DNA of 64,000 nucleotides from Microcebus murinus (Eukaryota > Chordata > Mammalia > Primates > Cheirogaleidae): positions 70,418,890 to 70,482,889 of the forward strand of contig NC_134119.1 of the NCBI RefSeq assembly GCF_040939455.1, read 5' to 3'. How positions within the stretch are numbered: the first letter of the stretch is position 1; each line of letters opens with the position of its first letter. The notes under the pieces are model-generated. The model saw only the letters and a program-made list of their open reading frames with translations, was not told the DNA's origin and did no database searches. The translations under genes and the position numbers were made by a program. Shown one piece after another: positions 23,601-35,378 of the stretch.

Positions 23601-24229
23601 CGGGCCATGTCAAAGGCACTCAGTTTGATGTTCTCATTTTATATAGGTAGAAATTGAAAATATCTACATAGATGTAAGCATTGTGTCTGATGTTATGATT
23701 ATCTCATTAGAATGGATCAAAGTTTCCTAAAATACTAAATGTGAAGTGGCTACAGCTATATCAACTTGGGATCCTAGACAAAAATTCTATAGGTAGAATC
23801 CTATTTCGTCATCCCAATGGCCCTGCACAGTAAGCTTTCTCAGCCCATTTTGCCAATGAGGAATCAAAGTTTTAGAAAGTAGAAGGTATTCGTTTGCTCA
23901 AGCCTCAGAGCACACCACGGAGCTGGTACTCTATTCAGTCTGGTTTACAGATGAAGATTGCATTCTGAAGTCATATTCACTTGGTTAATTCACTGATCTG
24001 GGTCTCATTCCCTTAATGATAAATCTACCCTCATTGAAGATTAAATGAAGCAATAAGGTTAATATATCCAATGCTCAACTGATCGGTTCCTTTCATTCCA
24101 AGAGAGGTTGGAACTGTCCCAAGTGCTGAAACCAGCATCTCCAGTCTTCCCTGAGATTAAGCCTCCTCTGCGGGAGCTGTCTGTGGTCCTGAACACCACC
24201 CTCCAGTCCAGCCGCTTCAGTGGCACTCT
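23601..24229. other. Intergenic, with an MIR-like remnant
   Basis: About 23820-23960 reads as an MIR core (CATTTTGCCAATGAGGAATC). Otherwise unique. Confidence 0.5.
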
Positions 24230-24239
24230 CCTTGGTTCT

Positions 24240-24430
24240 TTTTTAAAAAAATAATTATTTATTTATTTTCTTTTTCTAAATTTCAGAATATTATTGGGGC
24301 ACAAACATTTTAGTCACATATATCGCCTTATATCGCCCAAGCCAGAACTACAAGCGTGCCCATCCCCCAGACAGCGCACTCTGCACCCATTAATTATGAA
24401 TTTACCCATCCCCTCCACCCACCCTGCTCG
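24240..24430 (-). mobile_element. Short L1 3'-end insertion with target-site duplication
   Basis: About 190 bp of L1 3'UTR on the reverse strand (TTTTTTAAA tail side, AATATTATTGGGGCACAAAC). It is bounded by a perfect 10-bp repeat, CCTTGGTTCT, at 24230-24239 and 24431-24440. A severely 5'-truncated retroposition. Confidence 0.9.
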
Positions 24431-24440
24431 CCTTGGTTCT

Positions 24441-25104
24441 ACACAAGAAAGTCCTGACTTCAACATGATACAATTTGTCCACGTGGCAAAATACTGTACC
24501 TCCTAAATTTTTTAAAAAATAAAAAAAAGAACTTAGAACTAACGCTTTAAATAAAAGAACTTTTCGACTGCTCTCTTCCCTTCGTCTTTTCCTGCCGTCA
24601 TGGGACTTTTATCTTCTGTATTCCACTTTCTCCCTGTTTCTGCTTCTGTGCATAGTCCTTCTCTTGACCCCTTCTACAGACTCACTTCTGGCATGAAGCC
24701 TTCCATGGCTCAAAATTCACAACCAGTCACATTAGATGCCAAGAGGTTTTTTTTATGTTTTGATTTTTGTTTTTACTTATTTTACATAAGAACAAATACA
24801 TTTAGTTTCAAAACTCACTTTGGAATTCTTCAGTCCAGAATCAGAGTACTTAAGGATTAGGGTTTTCGTTTCATCCTATAGACTTTTTTCAAACATCCAC
24901 ATGTACTATACACTGTGCCAGGCACAGGGGAGTTGTGGAGATGAACAGGGCTTGGTCTGCCCAGAGGGGAGCTTTCCATCTGCTGCTTTCTTGTTGGCTA
25001 AACTTGGACAAGTTACTTTACCTGTCTGACTCTCAATAGCCTCTTCTGAAAAAAATGGATTTAGTTGTCATCACTTCAAATTATATAACGCCCCCCCCCC
25101 ATTA
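24441..25104. other. Intergenic, no gene
   Basis: Unique-looking. CATGTACTATACACTGTGCC near 24899 resembles the dispersed ancient repeat with ACTATGTGCCAGGCACTGTG. A C-run lies at about 25089-25100. Confidence 0.45.
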
Positions 25105-25290
25105 AACAAGAGTCAGGCTTAGCCTTGAATATTAGATTTTCCACTTGATAGCTGTGAGACTCTGAACAAGTTGCATGTCCTCACAGAGCCTCAGTTTTCT
25201 TATACAGAAATTGGGTATTATTTTAGTACCTATCTCATAGAATTTCCATATGCCAAATTTCTGGTACATGGTAAATAATAACTATTATAT
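25105..25290 (+). mobile_element. MIR-type SINE
   Basis: Good MIR match in layout: AGCTGTGAGACTCTGAACAA, TTGCATGTCCTCACAGAGCC, then CTCAGTTTTCTTATACAGAA. Confidence 0.7.
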
Positions 25291-25377
25291 CTTATTATTG
25301 AATAATACACCATTCAAATATAGGTATCATCTTTATGATACATATATTAGGTCATTAATCCAGGTTGTAAACCATTC

Positions 25378-25475
25378 TCTGAGTGAAGTATCATTGTCTG
25401 CATTTTGCAGAAGAGGAATTAAAGCTCAGAGAGGAGAGGGAAATTTTCCATGGTCACACAGCTGGTAAGTAACAA
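25378..25475 (-). mobile_element. MIR-type SINE fragment
   Basis: Core-like sequence TGCAGAAGAGGAATTAAAGC followed by CATGGTCACACAGCTGGTAA, the complement-side MIR signature. Confidence 0.6.
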
Positions 25476-25959
25476 ATACAGCAGTCAAACATGAGTCTAT
25501 ATGATTCTGAAGCCAGTTATCATTTCTCTAGACTCTTCTGCCTCTCTTTGTGAAAGAAGTTGCACATATTTGGATCCATACAATGAAGATATCCATTTGC
25601 CTGATCTCCAGACTAGATTCCAGTGCTAGTATATTAATCTAATCTATTCAAAGAGAAGGCAGTCATATAAATAACAAGCAGCAAGGCAGAGTATAGTGGT
25701 GAGGAAGGAGTAGTCACTTCCAAAAGGAAGAACTGGGAAAACATAGGACATTTTAACTGACATTTTAACTGAGTCTTGAAATATTGGTAGAAGTCTGAAA
25801 GTTAGAAGATGGGCAGAGGGACGGGCAATTCAGGAAGAAGGAATGGGGGTGAGATTTCACTTTGGCCAAAGTCAGTTGGCTAGTTGGAAATACCAAGTCA
25901 GATTTTCAGCACCCAATCCAGACATTCTTTTTCGATCATCTGTGAGAGAAATCTTGGTA

Positions 25960-26185
25960 TGGTAGAAAAATTCAGGATTTTGAACTGCATGGACCTGGAC
26001 TCAAAGTCCAAATGCTCTACTGCTTAATTGCATGAAACCAAACTTTTTTTTTTTTAACTTACTCTTACTTATTTTCAGTTTCTCCATCTGTAAACTAAGA
26101 ACAGCATATATATAACATCATAGAATTTTCAGGAGGATTAGTGGAGATCATACTGGGAAAGCACTCAATGCCTGACACAGAGTGG
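25960..26185 (+). mobile_element. MIR-type SINE
   Basis: TGGACCTGGACTCAAAGTCC near 25988, then CAGTTTCTCCATCTGTAAAC and a terminal GCACTCAATGCCTGACACAG. A nearly full-length MIR with an expanded T-run in its middle. Confidence 0.7.
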
Positions 26186-27329
26186 ATGTGTGTAAATGCC
26201 AATTCCTGTCTTCTCACCTGGACCTTCCCTCCCCTCCCCCAAATGGACCTTGCAGTTATCTTACCTGAATAGCTCAAGTAATATGAGCTATCAGAATGGA
26301 CACAAGTTGCCGGCTTCCTTTCTTGGGATTTGTGAGCAGTGGCTAGATGATCTGAGCACCCATTCAGGGGTAGAATTTTCAGAAATGGAGTCAGAAGTTC
26401 CAATAGTCAGAAGACAAGGGCATCTCCTTGAGCAAATGCCAGCCTGAGCAGAGCTGTCCTTGGTCCTGAGTGCAGAGACCTCCCCAGACCCTCCTCATGC
26501 CTCTACCCACCGCGTGTTCTGAACTGGGTGTTCTGCCAAGTCGCTTCCACCCTCACAGCCAGCAGGCATGCAGAGAGGCCAGCTTAGACCAAAGCTGAGG
26601 ATCTCTGAGACCTCTTCTAATCCCTGTGGAATTAAACAACAGGTAGGAAAGATGTTTTTCTGAATCTTTATTGGCCTTGAGGGAAGAGAGTGAAAGCACT
26701 CCTAATTTGGAATTCATATTTAGACCATATTGATAAGCATGAGTTGGTACCCTGCTGTGAGCTAGAACGTGTTATGTGTGTGCTGGGAACATAAAAATAA
26801 GTCATATTTTGCTCTTTCTTTTGCTGTCTGTGGTGAAGGCAAATAAGGAAATAGATGGGAGAGAGCCAGAAAGGTCAGTCTAGACTAGGGGCTTATAGGA
26901 GACCTTTTGGAGGATGCAATAACTACACTGGATGTTCAGGAAGGCATCTAAGGTCACCCTTCATTCAGAACAAGTCAAGAAACACTCCATATGTACAGGC
27001 ATAAACTAGGTCATACACAAAATTTTAAAATAGAGACTCCCCTTGTTGCCTTCTACATGACTTCAGCATTTCTCAGTATGGCCCATACAATACAGACCCA
27101 AGCCAGACTTTTTGCCTCATTGCCTATGATTCCCCACTGTTGCAGACTTGTCATTATGGGCGGCCACCTCGTTCACTCTCACACTTTGATGTCTTGGTTC
27201 TGACCCCTTCCTTCCCTTTCCTCCTGGAGAAATAGAACTCACCCTTGGAGGCTGAGTTACTTGGAGAAGCTACCATTAGCCTCCTTCATCACTGATACTA
27301 ATTCTCTCCCCTTTTGCTTTCTGGATTAA
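26186..27329. other. Intergenic, no gene
   Basis: Unique-looking sequence. No OR-like, RNA or retrocopy signal recognised on either strand. Confidence 0.5.
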
Positions 27330-27810
27330 AAAAATATATGGTAAAGTACACATAACATAAAATTTATCATTTAAATCACTTTAAGGGCACAGTTTGGTGG
27401 CATTAGCACATTCATATTCTGCAGCCATCACCACTATCCACCTCCAGAATTCTCTTCATATTGCAAAAATGGAGCTTTGTACCCACTAAGCAATAACTCC
27501 TCATTTCCCTCCTCCCAGCCCCTGTAAACCACCATTCTGCTTTCTGTGTCAGGGAATTTGACTACTCTCATTACTTCATATAAGTGGAATCCTACTGTAT
27601 TTGTCTTTTTGTGGCTGGCTTATTTCATTAGCATAATTTCCTCAAGGTTCATCCATGTGGTAGCATGTGTCAGAATTTCCTTCATTTTTAAGGTTGAACA
27701 ATATTTGATTCTGTAAGTTTACTACATTTTGCTTGTCTGGTCATATGGCAATGGATGCTTGAGTTGCCTTTATCTTTTGGCTACTGTGAATATTGTTATT
27801 GTAAACAAAG
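27330..27810 (-). mobile_element. Ancient L1M 3' region
   Basis: Minus-strand L1M 3'UTR and ORF2 end: TAAAATTTATCATTTAAATC, CAGCCATCACCACTATCCAC, CAAGGTTCATCCATGTGGTA and GGCTACTGTGAATATTGTTA in the expected order. Confidence 0.75.
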
Positions 27811-28139
27811 ATCGACTCAGACATCTTTGAGATTCTGCTTTCAATTCTTTTGCCATCTCAACCTCCTTTTGTTCAATGCTTCCTGGGGTTAGTTGGACAT
27901 CTTGGGCTAGACCCAGACCTAACTGGAGTTCATGGACATGAGAATGTCTTCTAGTACCCGCTGAGCTGTGGTGAGGGAAATAGTGGTGGCTGTTTCTATC
28001 CAGAGAGACACAATTCAGCAAGTCGGATCAAAGAAATGGGTATTCATAAGGCAAACCATATACAAGTAAGTCAGGTAACCATAAGAGTGAGGGCTTTAGA
28101 GGAAGATTCAGGTTAAAATCTGGCTATATCAGATACTAT
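27811..28139. other. Intergenic, no gene
   Basis: Nothing recognised. Confidence 0.5.
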
Positions 28140-28720
28140 TTGTATGAAAATGTTTCTTTTAAATTTGTGTTTAATTTCATTGATATATTCATGCATTAGT
28201 AGTTGAGGGTTTGGCATGAGTTTTCTACCAATATAAAAATGAGGGAGGTGTCAACATACTTGGAGAAAGCTTTTAATTGTTTCAATTATGAAACAAATAT
28301 TTGCTTTTAAAAGAAGCTTGAATATTATGGACACAAATATTCCCTTTCTCCTTTCAAATCAGCTATCCAGAGTTAATATGGAAAACAGCTATTGTATATG
28401 TTTTCAGAAATCTTTCTGTACATATATATTCTTTGGTTTTTCAAAAATAGGGTCATACTATTCATATCATTTATAATTTTTTATTTAATTCTATATCATC
28501 TTTCTATATCAGTATATATAAAGCTGCCTCATCATTTTTAAGTTATATAGTATTCTATTATATGTTATACACAATAATTTATTTTACCAGCCCTAATGAT
28601 ATAAATTTAGGTTGTTTCACATTTTTGCCATTTTGAACAATTCTAAAATAAAAAATTGTGTACAAATATTTTTATGTATCCATGCAAGTATATTTTTGAG
28701 TGTACCATGGGTTGCATGAC
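28140..28720 (-). mobile_element. Ancient L1M/HAL1-type fragment
   Basis: AT-rich, with minus-strand landmarks GTTGTTTCACATTTTTGCCA and ATAATTTATTTTACCAGCCC. Decayed. Confidence 0.5.
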
Positions 28721-28779
28721 AGCATATCATGATAGTACTGTGCCTATGTGATTTGTTTCACTACAAACAAGCTAAGATA

Positions 28780-29025
28780 CAATGTAAAAACTTTGCCTAA
28801 ATCATTGGGAAGGGCTTTAAAGCAACACCACAGGGTGGGCAGATGTGGAGATTTTGCTAGCAAGAAGCCCCTGTGGGAGAAATTCTTGTGCCACCCAGGA
28901 GCAAGTGCCCTTGTAAGGTAACCTCTAATAAACTCTCCAACTCATCAAGCTGGACTTGTCTGAGTTGTTCTTTGGTCTCTTGACTCCCTCTCAGTTTGGG
29001 GGCAGTTTTTCTATATTGTCCTGGC
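28780..29025 (+). mobile_element. Candidate LTR fragment
   Basis: An AATAAACTC polyadenylation-like motif at about 28927 is followed by CTTGTCTGAGTTGTTCTTTG and then TTTGGGGGCAG, the usual 3' layout of a class I retroviral LTR. The 5' limit is unclear and no internal retroviral genes follow. Confidence 0.35.
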
Positions 29026-29249
29026 ATTTTCCTGAAACAAACAGGCAGCCCAGGCATAGGTCTAGCTTGAAGTGTGGCTGGTCCAGGTGCTCAAGCAATA
29101 TTAACAGGAAACTGTTCCTTTATACTGCTCAGCTCAGATTTCTTCAGGGTTGATCTCACTTTAAGGCCATGAAGTTGACAGGTATGTAGGTAGAACAATG
29201 CCCCTTCCAAAGATGTCCGTACCCTAATACCCACAGCCTGAGACTATTA

Positions 29250-29850
29250 TTGGAGCTCAGAAAACAGTATCCCAAAATAAGGGCCTCAAACGTAGCTTCA
29301 GAAGCAAAAGTTCTCCTCTGCCCTCCTCCTGCCCTCCTGCCTCTCATTCCCATCCTTCCCCAAGGTAGCCAAAGACACTAGACTCCCTCTTCCCCACAGC
29401 AAGTCATAGAAACCAGAACCCCTTTTCCCAAAAGCCAGCCACAAAACCTAAAACTGTTCTGTGTAAAAGCTGGTGATAAAGAAATGATCTGACCTGCCTT
29501 GTTTGACTGCAGGTCGTGAGACCCCACTGCAGAGAGGCCCTGCCCCACACCCAGAAGGAAGGACGCTGCTCAGAGAGGCCAGGGGGGATCTGGACAGACA
29601 GGCGGGCTGGCGTTCCCACTCAGTTGGTTAGCATGAGAACACACCCTTTTTGTCCAATCATATTTCTATACTGCCGTCTATACTTTACCAAACGTAAGCA
29701 TAAAATGGACAATTTTCTCTGTATATTTGGGTCTTCTTTCTGAAGGCTCCCATGTATACACATCAAACAAATTTGTGCCTTTCTGTTAATCAGTCTGCCT
29801 CATGTCAGTGATTTTTCAGGGAACCTTGAAGTGGCCAAGGCCCTTGGGCC
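29250..29850 (+). mobile_element. Candidate class I ERV solo LTR nested in an older repeat
   Basis: Starts near TGGAGCTCAGAAAACAGTAT and contains TCTGACCTGCCTTGTTTGAC. It ends after CAGTCTGCCTCATGTCAGTG and TTTTCAGGGAACC, typical of a retroviral U5 end. The older repeat resumes on the far side, which defines it as an insertion. No coding region accompanies it. Confidence 0.5.
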
Positions 29851-29985
29851 CTGCAATATGTTACCTTATGTGGCAAAAGGAGTTTGGCAGGTGTGATTAA
29901 ATTAAGGACATTGAGATATAGAGATTATCCTGAGTTATCCAGATGGACTTAATGGAATCACAACAGTCATTAAAAGTGGAAGAAG

Positions 29986-30435
<450 letters not shown>

Positions 30436-30639
30436 CTAGAAGTCTGAAAAAGCAAGAAAATGTATCTTTCCCCAGACCCTCCAAAAAGGAGTACAGTCCT
30501 GCCAACACCTTGATTTTAGCCCACTGAGATGCTTGTAATATTACCAACCTCCAGAAGCATAAGACAATACATTTGCACAGTTTTAAGCTACAACGTTTAT
30601 GGTAATTTGCTGCAACAGGCATTGGAAATGAATGCCACC

Positions 30640-30790
30640 TCCATGTAAGGTTGCCAGACAAAACACAGGTTGCCAAGTTAAATTTTAACTTTAGGCAAAC
30701 AATAAATTTTTTTTAGCATATGTCTTAATCTATATTTGGGACATACTTATACTCAGAAATAATTGCAAAATGGTATCGCACGGGATGTAC
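30640..30790. mobile_element. Possible ancient palindromic DNA transposon arm
   Basis: GTAAGGTTGCCAGACAAAAC, GTTAAATTTTAACTTTAGGC and TTGGGACATACTTATACTC resemble one arm of a common mammalian palindromic DNA element. The other arm is not seen. Confidence 0.4.
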
Positions 30791-31127
30791 TTAAGCTCGA
30801 AATCAATTTCTTGTTTATTTAGTGAAATAACAATTTAACTGGAGGCCTTGTGTTTTTATTCACGGCACTGCTCTTCCCACAGGAACTGTATGTTACCACG
30901 CGTTGGAAGGTGGATGGGAGCGGAACCCGGTGCCACGCCCAACAACCGAGCCCCGGGCAACGCCGGCTGCATCGGAGCTGCAGCGGGCAGACGTTGGCGT
31001 TGCAAAGCAGGGAATCGGAGGACGAGAATCGGGAGGAGTTCTGTCCGGTGCACATCAAGGTGTGCAGACCACTTGGGCAGGAGGCTTCAGCAAATGGTTA
31101 AATCGAAGCCTCTGGAACCAGAGAGAC
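30791..31127. other. GC-rich 3' flank of the OR pseudogene
   Basis: CpG-containing sequence with overlapping open frames on both strands and no recognisable domain. These frames reflect base composition rather than a gene. Confidence 0.5.
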
Positions 31128-31812
31128 TCATGGAACACCGGTCCCCCTTCTTTGAAGGCACGGGCGCCGCAGAGCTGCCTTCGCCTCCTCGTTCCGAAGG
31201 CTGTGGATGAGGGCATTGAGCATGGGGTGACCAGGCGGTAGGACAGGGACACCACCTGCTTGCTCTCCGGGGAGTAGCTGGCCTTGGGGCGCAAGCGGAT
31301 GACCCCCGTGGTGCCATAAAACAGCCACCACGACGAGGTGGGACGCACGGGTGGACAGGGCCTTGTGGCGCCCGGCGGCCGACGGCATCCGTAGGACAGT
31401 GGTCAGAATCTCGGTGTAGGGCGCAGCGATCAGACAGAAGGGAACCACGATGACAAGCACCGCGGCCGCCAACACACTGGCCTCAAAGACCCGGGTGTCC
31501 GCACACACCAGCGTCAGCAGAGGGGCGATGTCACAGAAGTGGCGGACGCTACGTGGCCCGCAGAAGGGGCGGCGGAACGGCCAGACCAGCGCCACGGGGA
31601 CGCCGGGGGCCGGCAGGTGACACAGCCGCGGGCTCACGACGGCGGCCGCGTGGCGGTCCGGGCCGCGGCGGTCAGGAGAAGCGCTCGGCCGTGACGCAGG
31701 ATAGCCCAGCAGCAGCCGCCGCGCGCAGCCTGCGGGCGACACGCCCCGGCCGGGCCGCAGCAGCGTGGCCCGCAGTGGCGGGCAGCGTCCGGCGAGAAGC
31801 GGATCTCCGCGA
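31128..31812 (-). pseudogene. Olfactory receptor pseudogene, 3' part only
   Basis: Read on -, OR homology begins abruptly with LALAEIRFS (end of TM2). It continues through SPAGCARRLLLGY and the degenerate DRY region (DRHAAAVVSPRL), then FCGPRSVRHFCDIAPLLTL, VLRMPSAAGRHKALSTRASH and, after a frameshift, GTTGVIRLRPKASYSPES. A second frameshift precedes MLNALIHSLRNEEAKAALRR. There are at least three changes of frame, about 30 codons are lost around TM4, HFFCD is shortened to HFCD, and the N-terminus and TM1 are missing. The SYSPE and SLRNEE motifs place it in a different subfamily from the intact pair, closer to OR10/OR6N-like receptors. Upstream it abuts a minisatellite. Confidence 0.85.
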
Positions 31813-32535
31813 GGGCCAGCCGGCGCGGGAGGAGGGAGGAGGCAGGCGGGCGCGGGAGGAGGCAGCGGGCGCGGGAGGAGGCAGCCGGCGAGGGAGGAGG
31901 CAGCCGGCAAGGGAGGAGGCAGCGGGCGCGGGAGGAGGCAGGCGGGCGCGGGAGGAGGCAGCGGGCGCGGGAGGAGGGAGGAGGCAGCAGGCGCGGGAGG
32001 AGGCAGCCGGCGAGGGAGGAGGCAGCCGGCGAGGGAGGAGGGAGGAGGCAGCGGGCGCGGGAGGAGGCAGCCGGCGAGGGAGGAGGGAGGAGGCAGCGGG
32101 CGCGGGAGGAGGCAGCTGGCGAGGGAGGAGGCAGCGGGCGCGGGAGGAGGCAGCGGGCGCGGGAGGAGGCAGCCGGCGCGGGAGGAGGCAGGCGGCGCGG
32201 GAGGAGGGAGGAGGCAGGCGGGCGTGGGAGGAGGCAGCCGGCGCGGGAGGAGGCAGGCGGCGAGGGAGGAGGGAGGAGGCAGCGGGCGCGGGAGGAGGCA
32301 GCCGGCGCGGGAGGAGGGAGGAGGCAGCCGGCGCGGGAGGAGGGAGGAGGCAGCCGGCGCGGGAGGAGGGAGGAGGCAGCCGGCGCGGGAGGAGGGAGGA
32401 GGCAGCCGGCGCGGGAGGAGGGAGGAGGCAGCCGGCGCGGGAGGAGGGAGGAGGTAGGCGGGCGCGGGAGGAGGCAGCGGGCGCGGGAGGAGGCAGGCGG
32501 CAGCGGGAGGAGGCAGCCGGGCGCTGGCGGGAGGG
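31812..32535 (+). repeat. GC-rich minisatellite, 19/26-bp units
   Basis: About 0.7 kb of tandem GCGGGAGGAGGCAGCCGGC-type units (19 bp), alternating with 26-bp versions that carry an extra GGGAGGA. The G-rich strand is +. Because the array almost lacks stop codons, it creates giant open frames (up to about 560 codons) in several frames on both strands. These are compositional artefacts rich in Gly/Arg/Ala or Pro/Leu/Ser. It is CpG-dense and prone to G-quadruplex formation. Confidence 0.95.
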
Positions 32536-32849
32536 CGGCGGGAAGAGCGCGGAGGCTCTGGTTGGCCCAGGGCGCCGCTGCGGGGGCGCGCAGCGGGGCC
32601 CAGGGTGCGCAGTGGGCTGCGGCCGGAAGGGCGGAGCAGGCCTGGGGAGGGACGCGGGAGGGAGAAGCCCGGGAGGTGGAGATAGCGCCGACCCGGCCTC
32701 TGTCCCGAGTGCGCGCTGCCCAGCGCCGGGGGCACCTCGTGAACTGGCGAACCAGGCGGTGCCACACACAGGACCCCGCTTGGACTCCCCAGGGAACCGG
32801 GTGAAATCAAATGACTCCCCTGCCCGCCTGGCCCCTGCCGCTTCGCTGA
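32536..32849. other. CpG-rich flank of the minisatellite
   Basis: High-GC sequence, possibly a CpG-island-like segment. Translation of the minus strand did not show the missing OR N-terminus. No first exon or gene was identified. Confidence 0.5.
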
Positions 32850-33200
32850 TCGCTGCTCCCCTGAGCTCCATACACAACAGCTTGTCCGCCCCAGGGCCTT
32901 TGCACTGGCCTCTCTCTCCCCTTGAGATCCTGCTGCCCGAAATGTTTACATCACTGCTCCCTTCCCTCCCCCAGACGTCAGCTAAGACGGGCCTCTTCTG
33001 CAGAGTCCTTTCCCAGCGGCCCTGTTTAAAGCGACCTTCCCCAACACACACATCAGTCACTACGACAAAATCTGGATTTTGTCAAAGCACGTCTCAAGTT
33101 GCCCTTTGCTTGTTCACTGAGCTTTTCTACCTGGTTTGTGTGTGTGCTTATGGCACGTGGAAGAGTGTCTGGCACACAGCAGGTGCACAATAAAAATCCA
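32850..33200 (+). mobile_element. L2 LINE 3' end
   Basis: Plus-strand L2 landmarks in order: CCAGGGCCTTTGCACTGGCC, the CAGCTAAGACGGGCCTCTTC region, and AGTGTCTGGCACACAGCAGG with TGCACAATAAA. Confidence 0.7.
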
Positions 33201-33214
33201 TCTATTAAATTCTT

Positions 33215-33508
33215 TTTTTTTTTTTGATGCAGAGTCTCACTCTGTTTTCAGGGGTTACAGTGCCGTGATATCACCCTAGCTCACAGCACCCTCAAACCCC
33301 TGGTCTGAAGCGATCCTTTTGCCTCAGCCTCCCAAGTAGCTGGGACTACAGGCATAAGCCATGACACGTGGCTAATTTTTCTATGTTTCATAGAGACAGG
33401 GTCTCGCTCTTGGTCAGGCTGGTCTCGAATTCCTGACCTCAAACGATCCTCCTGCTTAAGCCTCCGAGAGTGCTGGGATTACAGGCGTGCGCCACGGTGG
33501 CCAGCCAG
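33215..33508 (-). mobile_element. Alu SINE with target-site duplication
   Basis: Reverse-strand Alu, shortened around the linker. Flanks TCTATTAAATTCTT (33201-33214) and TCTGTTAAATTCTT (33509-33522) are a 14-bp duplication with one mismatch. It inserted at the 3' end of the L2. Confidence 0.9.
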
Positions 33509-33522
33509 TCTGTTAAATTCTT

Positions 33523-34434
33523 GATTCTCTTTCCAAGAGTAACAGGAGACAAAAACCTGCTAAGTCCAGCTCCAACGACCTCACTGTCCATGAGAACTGA
33601 CATTTCCTTCTCACCCCAGGGCCTGAACACTTGCGCAGTTCTGTTCCCTGGAGCTGTCGGCCTTGTCACACCATTCTCATCCTCCAGGTCTCCTTTCCAA
33701 CATCACCTTCAGATTCCCCATCCCGATTACCAGAAACAATATAGGCAACTGTCCCCCTGCCCCGTCTATGCTATTTGGTTGTAATTGAACAAAAACTGTG
33801 TTGTATCTAATTTTTGCTCAATCACATCTATTTCCTCCTGTAGACCCTGAACGCCATGGACTAGACAGACACCTTTCTATAGAACACCCAGAAGCTTATT
33901 CTCCAATAATGGCGCTTTAACTTCTCTCCCACCAGGGTGTTTGGGAAGAATAAATGAGAGCTATGAGAGTCCTAGTCACTGGCACTGGCTCATAGCTGGT
34001 GGCCAGTAACTGTTGATTAACATGTCCCAGCATTAGTGCTTTTTACATGAATCTAAACCCTTCCTCATGTCCTTTCTACACTCCGATTACACATAAGATG
34101 AAGCGTTGAGGGTGTCGTCGGGGCGTTCGAGCTCCCTTTGGGCACAGCCCCATATTCATGCATGAACTTTAGCCAGCAGGCGTTCATGCTGCCAGCCACC
34201 ACAGCAGGAACTGAGCCGGGATCAGGAGCAAAGAGGAAAGTCCGGCCTGTTCCGTGACCTCAGGTGCCTTGGGGGATGAGAGGGAGCCCCTTCCTCAGAA
34301 GGGGGCAGGGAAGGGTTTGAAATGGCATTCTAGCCCCTGGCCCCACGTGTGGCGCATAGGAGGGGCTCTGTCAATATTTACCGCATGCATAAACCTTTCT
34401 CGGGAGGGACAGGGAGAGGTTGGTTGATGGATAA
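33523..34434. other. Intergenic, with an L2-like remnant
   Basis: An L2-like trace near 33640-33760 and otherwise unique sequence. No gene recognised. Confidence 0.45.
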
Positions 34435-34695
34435 AAAAATACAGCTTGATAGGAGCAATAGGTTCTGGTGTTCTGTGACATTGTAGAATGACTGTAATGA
34501 ACAGCAATTTATTGTATAGTTTCAAATAGCTAGGAGAGAGGGTTTTGAGTGATCTCAACATAAAGAAATGATGAATGTTTGAGGTGATGGATATTGCAAT
34601 GATCTTAATTTAATCAGTATACATCATATACTTGTATCAAAATATCACTCTGTACCCCATAAATATGTACAATTGTTACATGTTGATTTTAAAAA
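34435..34695 (+). mobile_element. Older L1M 3' end
   Basis: L1MA/MB-type 3'UTR: GATAGGAGCAATAGGTTCTG, AAGAAATGATGAATGTTTGA and CTGTACCCCATAAATATGTA. Confidence 0.75.
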
Positions 34696-35363
34696 TAACA
34701 TCTAGAATGTAAACGTGTAATGATAATTTTTGACACACTGGGTTGAATAAACTATATTATTAAGGTTAATTTAAAAATAACTTCTGTCTTGCTCATGATC
34801 TTATGCCCAGCTCCTAACACAATTCCTGGCTTATTGGAGGTGCCGAATAAATGTATATTGGATGGGTGAACCTCTATCATGTTCATAGTTACTTCTCCAG
34901 AGCTGGCACACACAGCAGAAGTTTAAAAATATTGACTGAGTAACTAAGGAGAAGACCCATTATTATTTCTTACCTTCCTTCCCATAATCCCCCCCTGACC
35001 CCCGGCCTCACATTCTGTTCATTCCTGCCTCGTGTTGGCTGATCACACGTTCTCCCTGTGGAGCATGCTGTCCCCACTCTTTTCCACATGGCCCTAAAAT
35101 CACACCATGTGTGACCCAGTGGCACCTGGCCACACAGCCCGTTCACGAGCACATGGTGCTGGAGCACTGCGAACTTGGGCTCTGCTTTCAACACTCGGAG
35201 ACCGTGGCATGCCAGAGAATGGGCGATTTTCTCCAAGCCAAATCTTCCTTGTCTGTAAGTGGCTTCCATTGTGGGAAAAATATCTCTCAGGACTATGGAT
35301 GGAGAAAATTAAGCACAGAGAATATGGATGTCTTGCTCAAACTCAAGAGGGAACGAGAACTCC
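34696..35363. other. Intergenic, with L2 and MIR traces
   Basis: An L2 tail is visible at about 34790-34905 (TCCTAACACAATTCCTGGCT, GGTGCCGAATAAATG). An MIR-like core near 35280-35360 appears to continue beyond the Alu at 35379. No gene. Confidence 0.5.
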
Positions 35364-35378
35364 AAAATAACTTACCCA

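Noticed and set aside
31128..32810. 560-codon minus-strand frame and 546-codon plus-strand frame as Pro- or Gly/Arg-rich proteins
   Set aside because: Their length comes from a near stop-free GC-rich minisatellite, open in several frames on both strands. Only the OR-pseudogene end is homologous to a protein.
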